This document shows positions 5,504-13,187 of a DNA stretch of 14,611 bases, piece after piece (the stretch's first letter is position 1; each line of letters opens with the position of its first letter). The notes below the pieces were generated by a model. The model was given only the letters and a program-made list of their open reading frames with translations, had not been told where the DNA came from and ran no database searches. The DNA comes from Rhodothermota bacterium (lineage in GTDB: Bacteria; Hydrogenedentota; Hydrogenedentia; Hydrogenedentales; GCA-2746185): NCBI GenBank assembly GCA_009885415.1, contig VFKU01000885.1:1-14611 (forward strand), in the 5' to 3' direction. The translations under genes were made by a program, and so were the position numbers.

Positions 5504-7875
5504 TCAGCCCGCTGACCAAGAAAACGCTGCGCACGCTGTATCGAAACCGCGGCCAGGTGCTCGCGGTCGCTGCGGTCGTGTTGTGCGGCACCGCCTGCTA
5601 CATCGCGCTCTCCAGTTGTCATCGCAACCTGATGTTGACGCGCGACACCTACTACGCGGAGAACCGTTTCGCTGATTTCGAGATCCAGCTCGAGCGCGCG
5701 CCCGAGTCGGTGCTGTTTCGGGTGCAGGAAATCCCCGGCGTGCGCCAGGTGCGTGGACGCATCACGGAGGAGGTCAAGCTCGAGGCGCCGGGGCTCGACG
5801 AAGCCAAGACCGGACGCATCGTGTCGATGCCCGAGACGCGCCGCAGCGTGATCAACAACGTCGTGCTCACGCAGGGGCGCTATTTCGATACCGGCGCGGT
5901 GAACGAAGTCATCCTCAGCGAGCGCTTCGCGCAGGCGAACGGCCTCGGGATCGGCGAGAGTCTCTACGCGACGATCGACGGCCGCAAGCACACGCTCAAA
6001 ATCGTCGGGCTCGGCGCCTCGCCGGAGTACGTCTACATCATCCGCAGCATGACCTCGCTCGTGCCCGAGCCGGAGCGCTTCGCGATTTTGTGGGTGCCCG
6101 AGAAATTCGCCGAGGACGCCAAAAACATGCAGGCGGCCTGCAACAACATCGTCGGCACGCTGGATGACCCCGAATCTGCCGAGCGCGTGCTCGACGCCGC
6201 GGCGGACCTGCTCAAGCCCTACGGCGTCTACGCCAAGACCAGCCGCGAGCACCAGGTTTCGAATCGCTTCATCTCCGACGAGATCAAGGGCCTGGGCGTG
6301 CAGGCGCGCGTGTTGCCGACCATCTTCCTCGGTGTGGCGGCGCTGGTGATCTTCATCGTGTTGAATCGTATGGTGCGCAATGAGCGGACGCAGATTGGCC
6401 TGCTGAAGGCTTACGGCCACGGGAACCTCACCATCGCGCTGCACTACATGCAATACGCGCTGGCGCAGTCGCTGATCGGCGCGGCCGGCGGATTCATCGT
6501 GGGCCAGTGGCTCGCCAGCGGGATGATCCGGCTTTACGTCCGCTTTTACACCTTCCCGATTCTCCGCGCGCGCATGTACCCCGACGTGCTCGTCGAGTCC
6601 ATGGGCATTGCCGTGTTCTTCTCGCTGCTGGGCGCCGTGTTGGCGGCGTATCGCGCCGCGCGCATTCATCCCGCCGAGTCCATGCGGCCCGGCGCGCCCC
6701 AGCGCGGACGCCGCACGTTTTTCGAGCGCTACCCGGCACTGTGGCGGCGGCTGTCGTTTACCTGGAAGATGATCGTGCGAAACGTCTCACGCAACGGATT
6801 TCGCGCCGGGCTGAACGTGTTCGTGGTAATGATTTCCACGGCGCAGCTCATCGTCGGCTTTTACGCCATCGACGCCATCACCTACGTCATCGATTTCCAG
6901 TACAAGATGACGCAGCGCCAGGACGCCACCGTGAGTTTATTCTTCGAGCGCGGCAAGGACGCGCTACTCGAGACCGCGCGGCTGCCGCACGTGCGCGAGG
7001 TCGAGCCGCTCCTGCAATATCCCTTCGAAATGAGAAACGGCTGGCACAAGAAGGACGCCGTGATCGTCGGCATGTCGCGCGAGGGAAACCTGCAACGCTT
7101 GCTCGACACCGAGGATCGCCCCGTGGACGTGGGCGAATCGGGGCTGGTGCTGTCGTCGGCGCTGGCGCGATCGCTGCACGTCGGTGCGGGCGATGAGGTC
7201 GAACTCAAGCCACTGATGGGCAAGGTGACGAAGGAGAAGCGCGTGCCGGTGTCACGCGTGGTCGAGCAATATTTCGGGATGTCGGGCTACATGAACATCG
7301 AGGCGCTCAGCCGCGTGCTCGACGAGCCCTACACCATGAACGCCGTCCTGGTCCGGACCGATCGCGGCACGGCCTCGAGTTTGCACGACGAGGTCAAGGA
7401 CGTGCCCGTGGTGGCGTCGGTCGAGCTACGCGAGGACGCGCTGAAGAATCTCCAAGACACGCTGGCGACCAGCATGCGAATCATGGGCGTGACCTCGATC
7501 GTATTCGCGGGCGTCATCGCTTTCTCAATCATCTACAACGTCACCATGGTGTCGCTCGGCGAGCGGGAGCGCGAGTTGGCGTCACTCCGGGTGCTCGGCT
7601 TCACCCAGCGCGAGGTAGGCGCGATCCTCTTCAACGAGAATTTTCTCACGGGGGCTTTGGGCGTGCTGCTCGGAATTCCCGCGGGCATGGCGATGGTCTG
7701 GGGCATGATGCACGCCTTCGACATGGAGCTGTTCCGCTTTCCTTTTTACATCGCCCCGCGCACCTATGTGATCTCCACCGCACTGACGGTGACCTTTATC
7801 GTGTTCGCGAACCTTGCGGTGCGTTGGAAAATCAATCGACTCGACATGGTGGAAACGCTAAAGTCGCGGGACTAG
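5497..7875 (+). CDS. FtsX-type ABC permease, eight predicted TM segments (YbbP/MacB-like)
   Basis: 792 residues forming two similar halves. Each half has one TM helix, a periplasmic domain, then three TM helices with the FtsX pattern. Approximate helices: 21-41, 272-293, 318-342, 367-388; then 439-462, 662-684, 716-738, 756-776. The cytoplasmic motif YRAARIHPAESMRPG (about 385-400) ends half one, and NRLDMVETLKSRD is its counterpart at the C terminus. RNERTQIGLLKAYG and GERERELASLRVLGF are the paired coupling-helix regions. The length and doubled architecture resemble E. coli YbbP (about 800 aa) more than the ~400-aa LolC/E or ~650-aa MacB, and the ATPase is separate. It is followed closely by a HlyD-type adaptor, so it probably exports a lipid or amphiphilic compound through the envelope (inference). 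Confidence 0.9.
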   Translation: MVISPLTKKTLRTLYRNRGQVLAVAAVVLCGTACYIALSSCHRNLMLTRDTYYAENRFADFEIQLERAPESVLFRVQEIPGVRQVRGRITEEVKLEAPGLDEAKTGRIVSMPETRRSVINNVVLTQGRYFDTGAVNEVILSERFAQANGLGIGESLYATIDGRKHTLKIVGLGASPEYVYIIRSMTSLVPEPERFAILWVPEKFAEDAKNMQAACNNIVGTLDDPESAERVLDAAADLLKPYGVYAKTSREHQVSNRFISDEIKGLGVQARVLPTIFLGVAALVIFIVLNRMVRNERTQIGLLKAYGHGNLTIALHYMQYALAQSLIGAAGGFIVGQWLASGMIRLYVRFYTFPILRARMYPDVLVESMGIAVFFSLLGAVLAAYRAARIHPAESMRPGAPQRGRRTFFERYPALWRRLSFTWKMIVRNVSRNGFRAGLNVFVVMISTAQLIVGFYAIDAITYVIDFQYKMTQRQDATVSLFFERGKDALLETARLPHVREVEPLLQYPFEMRNGWHKKDAVIVGMSREGNLQRLLDTEDRPVDVGESGLVLSSALARSLHVGAGDEVELKPLMGKVTKEKRVPVSRVVEQYFGMSGYMNIEALSRVLDEPYTMNAVLVRTDRGTASSLHDEVKDVPVVASVELREDALKNLQDTLATSMRIMGVTSIVFAGVIAFSIIYNVTMVSLGERERELASLRVLGFTQREVGAILFNENFLTGALGVLLGIPAGMAMVWGMMHAFDMELFRFPFYIAPRTYVISTALTVTFIVFANLAVRWKINRLDMVETLKSRD

Positions 7876-7887
7876 AAGGACGCAATC

Positions 7888-9210
7888 ATGAAGAAGTACA
7901 TCATTCTGGGGGTCGTGGGCGTGGCAATCGCCGCCGGCATCTTCGTCGCCCTGCGCGGGCCGAGCGTCGCCGTAGTGGTGACAAAGCCGCAGCGGATGAC
8001 CGTCCAGGCCTACGTCGCCGAGGACGCGAAGACGCGCCTCGCGTATGAGTACGTCGTCGACATGCCGGTCTCCGGCACCCTCGAGCGCATTCAGTTCGAA
8101 GTGGGCGACGACGTGGAGAAAGGCCAGATCGTTGCGCGGGTTGATCCTTACGATTTGCAACAGCGCATCCAACAGGGCGAGGCGCAGATCGCCCAGCGCA
8201 AGGCGCAGATCACCGGCGTGGACGTCGCCAAGCCGAAAACCGAGGACCTCGATTCGGCGAAGTTGCGGGTCGAAGAAATGGTGCATGGCCTGGAGATTTC
8301 ACGCAAGGCGCTCACCGTGACGACCTTGAATTACGACGAGGCCAGGCGCGAATTCGAGCGGGCGAAGGGCCTGCTCGAGGCGGGCGCCGCCAGCGCGTCG
8401 TATCTCGACGAGCGGGAAATGCGCTACAAGGGCCTCGCCGAAGAGCGCGCGCAACGCAGCATCGAAATCGAGCGCGCGCAGCAAGCCCTCGACCAGGCGC
8501 GGCTGGCCGAGCAGCGGCTGGTCGGGTCCGTGGATGACAACGAATATCAGCGCGACGTGATCCAGGCGGAGATCGCCGCACTCGACGCGGAGCTGGGAAT
8601 GCTGCGCGAGGACCTGGCGAAAGCGGAGATTAAGGCGCCGGTGAGCGGGCCAATCCTGGAGAAATTCATCGAGAACCGCCGTGTGCTGGTTGAAGGGCAG
8701 GAGCTGCTGCGTATCGGCGACATGGACTCCATCGAGATCGAGTGTGACGTGCTCTCGGAGGAAATTTCCGCGGTGGCGCCGGGCAACAAAGTGCTCATCC
8801 ACGGCAAGGCGCTGCTCGGCCGCTCGCTCGAGGGCACGGTGAAACGGATTTATCCTTCGGGCTTCAAGAAAATCTCCGCGCTGGGCGTCGAGCAGCAGCG
8901 CGTGAAGACGCTCATTGATTTCGAAAACTCCGCCGCCAAGCTCCGGCCGGGCACCAGCGTCGACGTCCAGATCGTGACGCAGGAAGCGCCGGGGGCGCTC
9001 GCCGTGCCCGATCGCGCCGTGTTCCGCGAGGGCGAGGGCTGGGCCGTGTTCGTCGTCGAGGGCGGGCGCGCACGCTTGCGGAAAGTCGAGGTCGGCGTGC
9101 GCAACGAGAACTGGGCCGAGATCAAGAGCGGGCTCGAGCTCGGCGACACGATCGCGTCGGAACTGAGCAACGATCTCAAAGAAGACGTGCGGGTGTCGCC
9201 GCTGTCGTAA
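7888..9210 (+). CDS. HlyD/MacA-type periplasmic adaptor (membrane fusion protein)
   Basis: 440 residues. An N-terminal anchor helix (about 4-22, IILGVVGVAIAAGIFVAL) has no lipobox. A first half-lipoyl segment (MPVSGTLERIQFEVGDDVEKGQ) is followed by a long alpha-helical hairpin, about residues 90-240, rich in Gln/Glu/Arg/Ala. The second half-lipoyl segment, IKAPVSGPILEKFIENRRVL, then beta-barrel and membrane-proximal strands complete the family plan. AGAAFS-like tip sequences appear as LLEAGAASASYLDEREMRY, where adaptors touch the outer-membrane channel. AGAAGGA-like spacing is good: AAGGA lies 9 nt before the ATG, 12 nt after the permease stop. It links the ABC permease to an outer-membrane factor, which is not encoded in this window. 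Confidence 0.9.
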   Translation: MKKYIILGVVGVAIAAGIFVALRGPSVAVVVTKPQRMTVQAYVAEDAKTRLAYEYVVDMPVSGTLERIQFEVGDDVEKGQIVARVDPYDLQQRIQQGEAQIAQRKAQITGVDVAKPKTEDLDSAKLRVEEMVHGLEISRKALTVTTLNYDEARREFERAKGLLEAGAASASYLDEREMRYKGLAEERAQRSIEIERAQQALDQARLAEQRLVGSVDDNEYQRDVIQAEIAALDAELGMLREDLAKAEIKAPVSGPILEKFIENRRVLVEGQELLRIGDMDSIEIECDVLSEEISAVAPGNKVLIHGKALLGRSLEGTVKRIYPSGFKKISALGVEQQRVKTLIDFENSAAKLRPGTSVDVQIVTQEAPGALAVPDRAVFREGEGWAVFVVEGGRARLRKVEVGVRNENWAEIKSGLELGDTIASELSNDLKEDVRVSPLS

Positions 9211-9225
9211 TGGCCGCGCGTGGCG

Positions 9226-9231
9226 TAGAAT
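9226..9231 (+). promoter_or_regulatory. Candidate -10 box upstream of the secreted TPR gene
   Basis: TAGAAT, 29 nt before the start codon, with GGAGGG (9248-9253) as Shine-Dalgarno. No good -35 is seen. A weak GGCCGC/GCGGCC inverted repeat surrounds it. Suggestive only. Confidence 0.25.
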
Positions 9232-9260
9232 AGCGGCCGGTCAATTCGGAGGGTCTCGCC

Positions 9261-9818
9261 ATGCGTGCAATTGCAACGCTTCTCGTTTTCGGGCTTTCGG
9301 TGTGCCTCGCTTTCGGCGCGGAGGCGGCGCGCAGCAAAAAGATAAAGACGGACGGCGGCAAGAACGCCAAGGGCGCCGTGGCCGGCATGCGCGCCTACAC
9401 GCCGGAGCAAATCGCGGCGTATAACCGCGGCGTGACCGCGCTCGACCTGCGCGACTATGCGCAGGCGCGGAAATATTTCGAGGCCGCGCTCGCACTGAAC
9501 GACGAGTTCCCCGAGGCGCACAACAATCTCGCGTACACCTTGCGCATGGTGTCGCTCGACAATGCGGAGTCCTCATTGCAGCATTACGGGCGCGCGCTCG
9601 AGCTCGCGCCAAGGTTTGCGCAAGCGCTCTATTATCGCGCCGTGCTCTTCGTGCAACTTGACCGCGCGGCTGACGCCGAAAAAGACCGCGCCGCGCTCAA
9701 GACGCTCGACACCGGCGAATCCAAGAAATTCGCGGCGGAACTCGCCAAAATCATCAAGGCCCGAAAAGCGAAAGCGCCGCAAGGCGCACTGAGCATTTAC
9801 CCCGCTCTCGCGCAGTAG
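9261..9818 (+). CDS. Secreted or periplasmic TPR protein
   Basis: 185 residues with a signal peptide (RAIATLLVFGLSVCLAFGAEA; likely cleavage after about residue 22) followed by a Lys-rich linker. Two to three TPR units then follow, at about residues 50-125: AAYNRGVTALDLRDYAQARKYFEAALALN, then DEFPEAHNNLAYTLR and ALELAPRFAQALYYRAVLFVQ. The C-terminal tail is Lys/Ala-rich. TPRs mediate protein-protein contacts; no enzymatic domain is present, so no reaction can be proposed. GGAGGG lies 7 nt before the ATG. It sits between the exporter operon and xseA, 50 nt and 41 nt away respectively, and could be its own unit or the first gene of the xseAB-ispA group. Confidence 0.85.
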   Translation: MRAIATLLVFGLSVCLAFGAEAARSKKIKTDGGKNAKGAVAGMRAYTPEQIAAYNRGVTALDLRDYAQARKYFEAALALNDEFPEAHNNLAYTLRMVSLDNAESSLQHYGRALELAPRFAQALYYRAVLFVQLDRAADAEKDRAALKTLDTGESKKFAAELAKIIKARKAKAPQGALSIYPALAQ

Positions 9819-9847
9819 GCGACGGGCCTTTTCGCTGGTCGATTGGG

Positions 9848-9853
9848 TACAAT
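9848..9853 (+). promoter_or_regulatory. Candidate -10 box for a leaderless xseA transcript
   Basis: TACAAT ends 6 nt before the xseA ATG (9860), so initiation at the usual distance would fall on or beside the start codon. No clear Shine-Dalgarno is present in this gap, which fits a leaderless message, but no -35 match was found. Confidence 0.3.
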
Positions 9854-9859
9854 CGGCGC

Positions 9860-11224
9860 ATGGCAATCAATCCTCTTCAACCGGCCGGCGAAACCCGCGA
9901 AATCTGGACGGTCTCGCAGCTCACGCGTCGCGTCAAGGGCATCCTTGAAACGCAGATTGGCGCGGTGTGGGTGGCCGGCGAGATCAGCAACTGGCGGGTG
10001 TCGCCGGCGGGTCACGCGTACTTCACGCTGAAGGACGAGGGGAGCCAGTTGCGCGCGGTGATATTTCGCGGCCGCCTTTCGCAGGTCAAATTTGAGGTGG
10101 ACAACGGCTTGCAGGTGCTCGTGCGCGGTGCGGTAAGCGTGTACGAGCAGCGCGGCGAGTACCAAATCATCTGCGAGGAAATGCAGCCGCGCGGCATGGG
10201 CGCGCTGCAACTCGCCTTCGAGAAACTCAAGGCGAAGCTGGAAGCGGAGGGCCTCTTCGACCCCGCGCGGAAGAAACCGCTGCCGCTTCTGCCCAAACGC
10301 ATCGGGATCGTGACCTCGCCTTCGGGCGCGGCGATCCGCGACATCTTGAACGTGATTCAGCGGCGATTCGCGCAGGTGCACATCTTGTTGTATCCGGCGC
10401 GCGTACAGGGAGAGGGCGCGGCGGCGGAAATCGTCGAGGGCATTCGCGCGCTGGATGCCTATGGCGTCGACGTGATGATCGTGGGCCGGGGCGGCGGTTC
10501 CCTCGAGGACCTCTGGTCCTTCAACGAGGAGCCGGTCGTCCGCGCGATCGCTTCGGCGAAGACGCCGATTATTTCCGCCGTGGGCCACGAGACGGATTTT
10601 ACCTTGGCCGATTTCGCCGCCGACGTGCGCGCGCCGACGCCGTCCGCTGCGGCGGAGTTGGTCGTGCGCGAGCAGGAAGCCCTCGCGCAGGCGATCGCGA
10701 ACTACGAGCGGCGCCTGCAGCGGGCGCTCGATGCGCGCATGGCGCAGGTGCGCAGCCGGCTGGAGCGTGTTCATGCGAGTTTTGTGTTCCGTCGGCCCGA
10801 GGAATTGTTGCGGCAACTCCGGCAGCGCACCGACGACGCGCGCATGACGATGGAGCGGCTGGTGCGGCAACGCATCGCCGACGAACGGTCTGGCGTGGAA
10901 AAGGCGGTGCGCTCGCTCGCCCTGCTCTCGCCGGCGGCACAGGTGCATCGCGCGCACGAGCGCCTCGCGTCGATGCGGCGCAGGCTCTTCGGCGCGGGGC
11001 TGGCCGTGCCACTGCGCAAACGCGCGGAATTACGCACGCGGGCGGCGCAGCTCGATGCGCTCAGTCCGCTGGCGATTCTCGGGCGAGGTTATGCGGTGGC
11101 GTGGAAATTGCCCGGAGAGACATTGGTGCGGCGCGCGGATCAATTGCGGGCGGGCGACACGTTGCGCGTGCGTTTTGGCGACGGCAGTGTGGAAACGACG
11201 GTACAAAAACTAACGGACGGGTGA
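9860..11224 (+). CDS. xseA: Exodeoxyribonuclease VII large subunit
   Basis: 454 residues, the usual XseA length. The N-terminal OB-fold (about 10-110) shows TVSQLTRRVKGILE, VWVAGEISNWRVSPAGHAYF and FTLKDEGSQLRAVIFRG. The catalytic region has GIVTSPSGAAIRD (about 150-162), GRGGGSLEDLWSFNEE (about 210-225) and AVGHETDFTLADFAADVRAP (about 240-260), all hallmark motifs. A long helical C-terminal segment and a final ILGRGYAVAWK strand region follow. With XseB it forms exonuclease VII, which degrades single-stranded DNA in both directions to oligonucleotides during repair. It is followed 4 nt later by xseB, which gives the two subunits in one message. Confidence 0.97.
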   Translation: MAINPLQPAGETREIWTVSQLTRRVKGILETQIGAVWVAGEISNWRVSPAGHAYFTLKDEGSQLRAVIFRGRLSQVKFEVDNGLQVLVRGAVSVYEQRGEYQIICEEMQPRGMGALQLAFEKLKAKLEAEGLFDPARKKPLPLLPKRIGIVTSPSGAAIRDILNVIQRRFAQVHILLYPARVQGEGAAAEIVEGIRALDAYGVDVMIVGRGGGSLEDLWSFNEEPVVRAIASAKTPIISAVGHETDFTLADFAADVRAPTPSAAAELVVREQEALAQAIANYERRLQRALDARMAQVRSRLERVHASFVFRRPEELLRQLRQRTDDARMTMERLVRQRIADERSGVEKAVRSLALLSPAAQVHRAHERLASMRRRLFGAGLAVPLRKRAELRTRAAQLDALSPLAILGRGYAVAWKLPGETLVRRADQLRAGDTLRVRFGDGSVETTVQKLTDG

Positions 11225-11228
11225 ACGT

Positions 11229-11585
11229 ATGGCAGCAAAAAAGAAGACAGAATCCGAACCTAATTTCGAGAGCGACCTGGAGATCCTCGAAAAAATCGTC
11301 GAGGATCTCGAGACGGGCGGTCTTCCGCTCGACGTCTCCATCAAGAAATTTGAGGAGGGCATGCGGCTGGCGCAGCGTTGCGACAAGGCGCTGAGCGCGG
11401 CCGAGAAGAAGATCGAGATTCTCACCAGGAACGCGGACGGCGAGCTCGAAGCGAGTCCCTTTGAGGAGAGCGATGCCGCCGAGGCCGCGGCGCCGAAGCC
11501 GGAGAAGAAACGCAAGGCCCCCGGCGCGCCCGGCGGCGACGGTGAAGGCGACGGCGAGAAGGAACCGGGGGCGCTGCTGTTTTGA
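11229..11585 (+). CDS. xseB: Exodeoxyribonuclease VII small subunit
   Basis: 118 residues. The core (about residues 12-75) is the XseB helical hairpin: FESDLEILEKIVEDLETGGL, PLDVSIKKFEEGMRLAQRCD and KALSAAEKKIEIL. Typical XseB proteins are about 70-85 residues. Here a C-terminal extension of about 35 residues, rich in Glu, Ala, Pro, Lys and Gly, is added, probably disordered. Its DNA is very GC-rich and contains GGCGAC-type near-repeats. It is directly downstream of xseA, and its stop overlaps the ispA start. XseB coats the helical part of XseA to form the holoenzyme (known for the family). Confidence 0.93.
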   Translation: MAAKKKTESEPNFESDLEILEKIVEDLETGGLPLDVSIKKFEEGMRLAQRCDKALSAAEKKIEILTRNADGELEASPFEESDAAEAAAPKPEKKRKAPGAPGGDGEGDGEKEPGALLF

Positions 11586-12448
11586 TCGACGTGCTGGAGT
11601 ACTTGGCGGCGCACGCGCGGCGTGTCGACGAGGCGCTGGAAGAGTTTCTATCGTCCTATGAGGGCGTGCCCGAGGGCTTGCACGAGGCGATGCACTACAG
11701 CCTCTTTCCCGGCGGCAAGCGTCTGCGCCCGGCTCTTGCGCTAGGCGCCTGCGAGGCAGTGGGCGGCGCGCCGGACATGGCCCTGGCGGCGGCCTGCGCG
11801 CTCGAAATGATTCACACCTACTCGCTGGTGCATGACGACCTGCCCTGCATGGATAACGATGCGATTCGCCGCGGACTTCCGACCGTGCACCGAAAATACG
11901 GGGAGGCCGCGGCGGTGCTTGTCGGCGACGGCCTGCAAGCGATGGCCTTCGAAATGCTCACGCATGTGCGCAACACCAGCGTCGCGCGCGACATCGCGCA
12001 GGCCTCTGGCCCGGGCGGGATGGTCGGGGGTCAATACCTCGATGTCGAGACCGAGGGCACGAAGATTCCGCTCGAACTCGTGCGGCGTCTGCACCGGCTC
12101 AAGACCGGCGCGCTGATTCGCGTTGGGGCGCGCGCGGGGGCGAAGCTGGGCAAAGGCACGCCCGCGCAGGTCTCGGCCCTTACACAGTACGGCGAACACC
12201 TCGGCCTCGCGTTTCAGATCGTGGACGACATCCTCGACGAAAGCGGCGACGACGACGTGATGGGTAAGCGTACGGGCAAGGACCGTGCGCGAAACAAATC
12301 CACCTATCCTTCGCTCGTCGGCTTGGCCGAAGCGCGCCGGCTCGCCGATGAAGCGAAAGACCGCGCGCTCCACGCCCTCGCCGCCTTCGGTCTCCAAGCC
12401 GACCCGCTCCGCGCGCTCGCCGAGTACGTCGTGTCTCGGAGGCGCTAG
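11582..12448 (+). CDS. ispA: Farnesyl diphosphate synthase (short-chain polyprenyl synthase)
   Basis: 288 residues. Trans-prenyltransferase motifs are intact: GGKRLRP near residue 45, first Asp-rich motif DDLPCMD (D85, D86, D91) followed by RRGLPTVH, GGQYLD, KTGALI and second Asp-rich motif DDILD (D215-D219). It condenses isopentenyl diphosphate with DMAPP and GPP to give farnesyl diphosphate, precursor of quinones, undecaprenyl carriers and possibly sterols or hopanoids. The start is TTG at 11582, inside the xseB stop; an in-frame GTG at 11591 is an alternative. The xseA-xseB-ispA order is a common conserved arrangement, often followed by dxs, but here it ends at a terminator and a convergent gene. 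Chain length (FPP rather than GGPP) is inferred from similarity. Confidence 0.93.
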   Translation: MIDVLEYLAAHARRVDEALEEFLSSYEGVPEGLHEAMHYSLFPGGKRLRPALALGACEAVGGAPDMALAAACALEMIHTYSLVHDDLPCMDNDAIRRGLPTVHRKYGEAAAVLVGDGLQAMAFEMLTHVRNTSVARDIAQASGPGGMVGGQYLDVETEGTKIPLELVRRLHRLKTGALIRVGARAGAKLGKGTPAQVSALTQYGEHLGLAFQIVDDILDESGDDDVMGKRTGKDRARNKSTYPSLVGLAEARRLADEAKDRALHALAAFGLQADPLRALAEYVVSRRR

Positions 12449-12458
12449 GTCTTTCTTT

Positions 12459-12488
12459 GAAAAGCGGCAGCGATCGCTGCCGCTTTTC
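12459..12488. terminator. Perfect 30-bp palindrome, likely bidirectional terminator
   Basis: Each arm is 15 bp (GAAAAGCGGCAGCGA), with an A-run before and a T-run after the GC-rich stem. It reads as an intrinsic terminator in both directions and lies 10 nt after the ispA stop, between convergent genes. T-runs are only 4 nt. The centre contains GCGATCGC. Confidence 0.65.
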
Positions 12489-12491
12489 CAA

Positions 12492-12508
12492 GCCCAGCAA
12501 AGCTGGGC
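12492..12508. repeat. Second hairpin of the convergent block
   Basis: GCCCAGC (12492-12498), loop AAA, GCTGGGC (12502-12508). Perfect 7-bp stem, 3 nt after the first palindrome. Confidence 0.6.
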
Positions 12509-12536
12509 GGCGCTGCTCCGAAACCTTGGCTTTCTG

Positions 12537-12575
12537 CGCTTTCGGCGCCGGAGCTCCGCTCCGGCGCCGAAAGCG
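12537..12575. repeat. Third hairpin, 18-bp perfect stem
   Basis: Left arm CGCTTTCGGCGCCGGAGC (12537-12554), loop TCC, right arm its exact complement (12558-12575). Strong enough to act as a terminator or mRNA 3' protector for either convergent gene. Confidence 0.7.
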
Positions 12576-12592
12576 GCAGCTACCGCTGCCGC
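12573..12592. repeat. Fourth hairpin, sharing its stem word with the first
   Basis: GCGGCAGC (12573-12580), loop TACC, GCTGCCGC (12585-12592). The arm GCGGCAGC is also the inner arm of the first palindrome (12464-12471), so the first and fourth could pair alternatively. It overlaps the right arm of the third hairpin by 3 nt. Confidence 0.6.
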
Positions 12593-12608
12593 AGTCCAAA
12601 GAAGTGCT

Positions 12609-13187
12609 CTAGGTTTCGATTAGCTTTGCGTTGAGCTCCGCGAGAAAACCCTCGCCGAAGACGTCGCGCACAATTTCGGCGACGCCCGCGTCGAGGCCTC
12701 GCGCGTTCGAGCGTCGTGTGTGATTGCACGGGAACGCGTTTGCGCCCTCTTGCACGGTGAGAAAGCGCTGTTTGTCTTCGACCAGATAGAGCGGCCAGAG
12801 CGCGCAAGCTTTCGGCTTGACCTTGATCGGAGGCAAGCCGTGCTTGAGCGCGGCGGAGTGCAACGAGCAGAGCGTGGCACCGGCGGAATCGCGATACGCG
12901 AAGACGCAGCGTCCGTGCGGGTCGGTCGCCAGGCACGAGCCGCCGTCCGTTTCCTCGAAGGGTTCGATGAATTCGCCTTTCGTTCGCAGGCCGCGCGCGT
13001 AACGCGCCGCGTCGGGCATCGAGCCGACGATCGTCCCCATCTCGCGCGGGTCTACGTAGACTTCGTAGGTCTCGCAACAGCCGCGCTCGCGTCCGATGCA
13101 CTTCAGCGGCTCGCAGCGGTGCCGCAACGCTCGCAGCGCGGCGAGATCCACGCGCACGCCCCGAATGATGCATTCGTTCTTCAACAC
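12609..13187 (-). CDS. Cysteine-rich metal or Fe-S binding protein, DUF3109/YkgJ-like
   Basis: 192 residues with nine conserved-looking cysteines: C25, C30, C37, C38 (C-x4-C-x6-CC), then C85, C94, C107, C128 and C154. The arrangement GRCVFAYRDSAGATLCSLHS followed by VKPKACALWPLYL matches the DUF3109/YkgJ (CxxxCxxCC-type) pattern, in which clustered cysteines are thought to bind zinc, iron or an Fe-S cluster. No enzymatic activity is established for the family. The start is GTG, overlapping the end of the isomerase gene by 7 nt, with GGAG 8 nt upstream, so it is the second gene of a minus-strand pair. It is probably cytoplasmic, as no signal peptide is seen. It could be a cluster-bearing accessory protein; the link to the isomerase is only positional. 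Confidence 0.75.
   Translation of the reverse strand: MLKNECIIRGVRVDLAALRALRHRCEPLKCIGRERGCCETYEVYVDPREMGTIVGSMPDAARYARGLRTKGEFIEPFEETDGGSCLATDPHGRCVFAYRDSAGATLCSLHSAALKHGLPPIKVKPKACALWPLYLVEDKQRFLTVQEGANAFPCNHTRRSNARGLDAGVAEIVRDVFGEGFLAELNAKLIET

Noticed and set aside
5488..6669. 393-codon open frame on the minus strand opposite the permease
   Set aside because: His/Arg/Asp-rich antisense frame with no motif, opposite a clear FtsX-type permease.
9797..10957. 386-codon open frame on the minus strand opposite xseA
   Set aside because: Antisense to all hallmark XseA motifs; no family resemblance.
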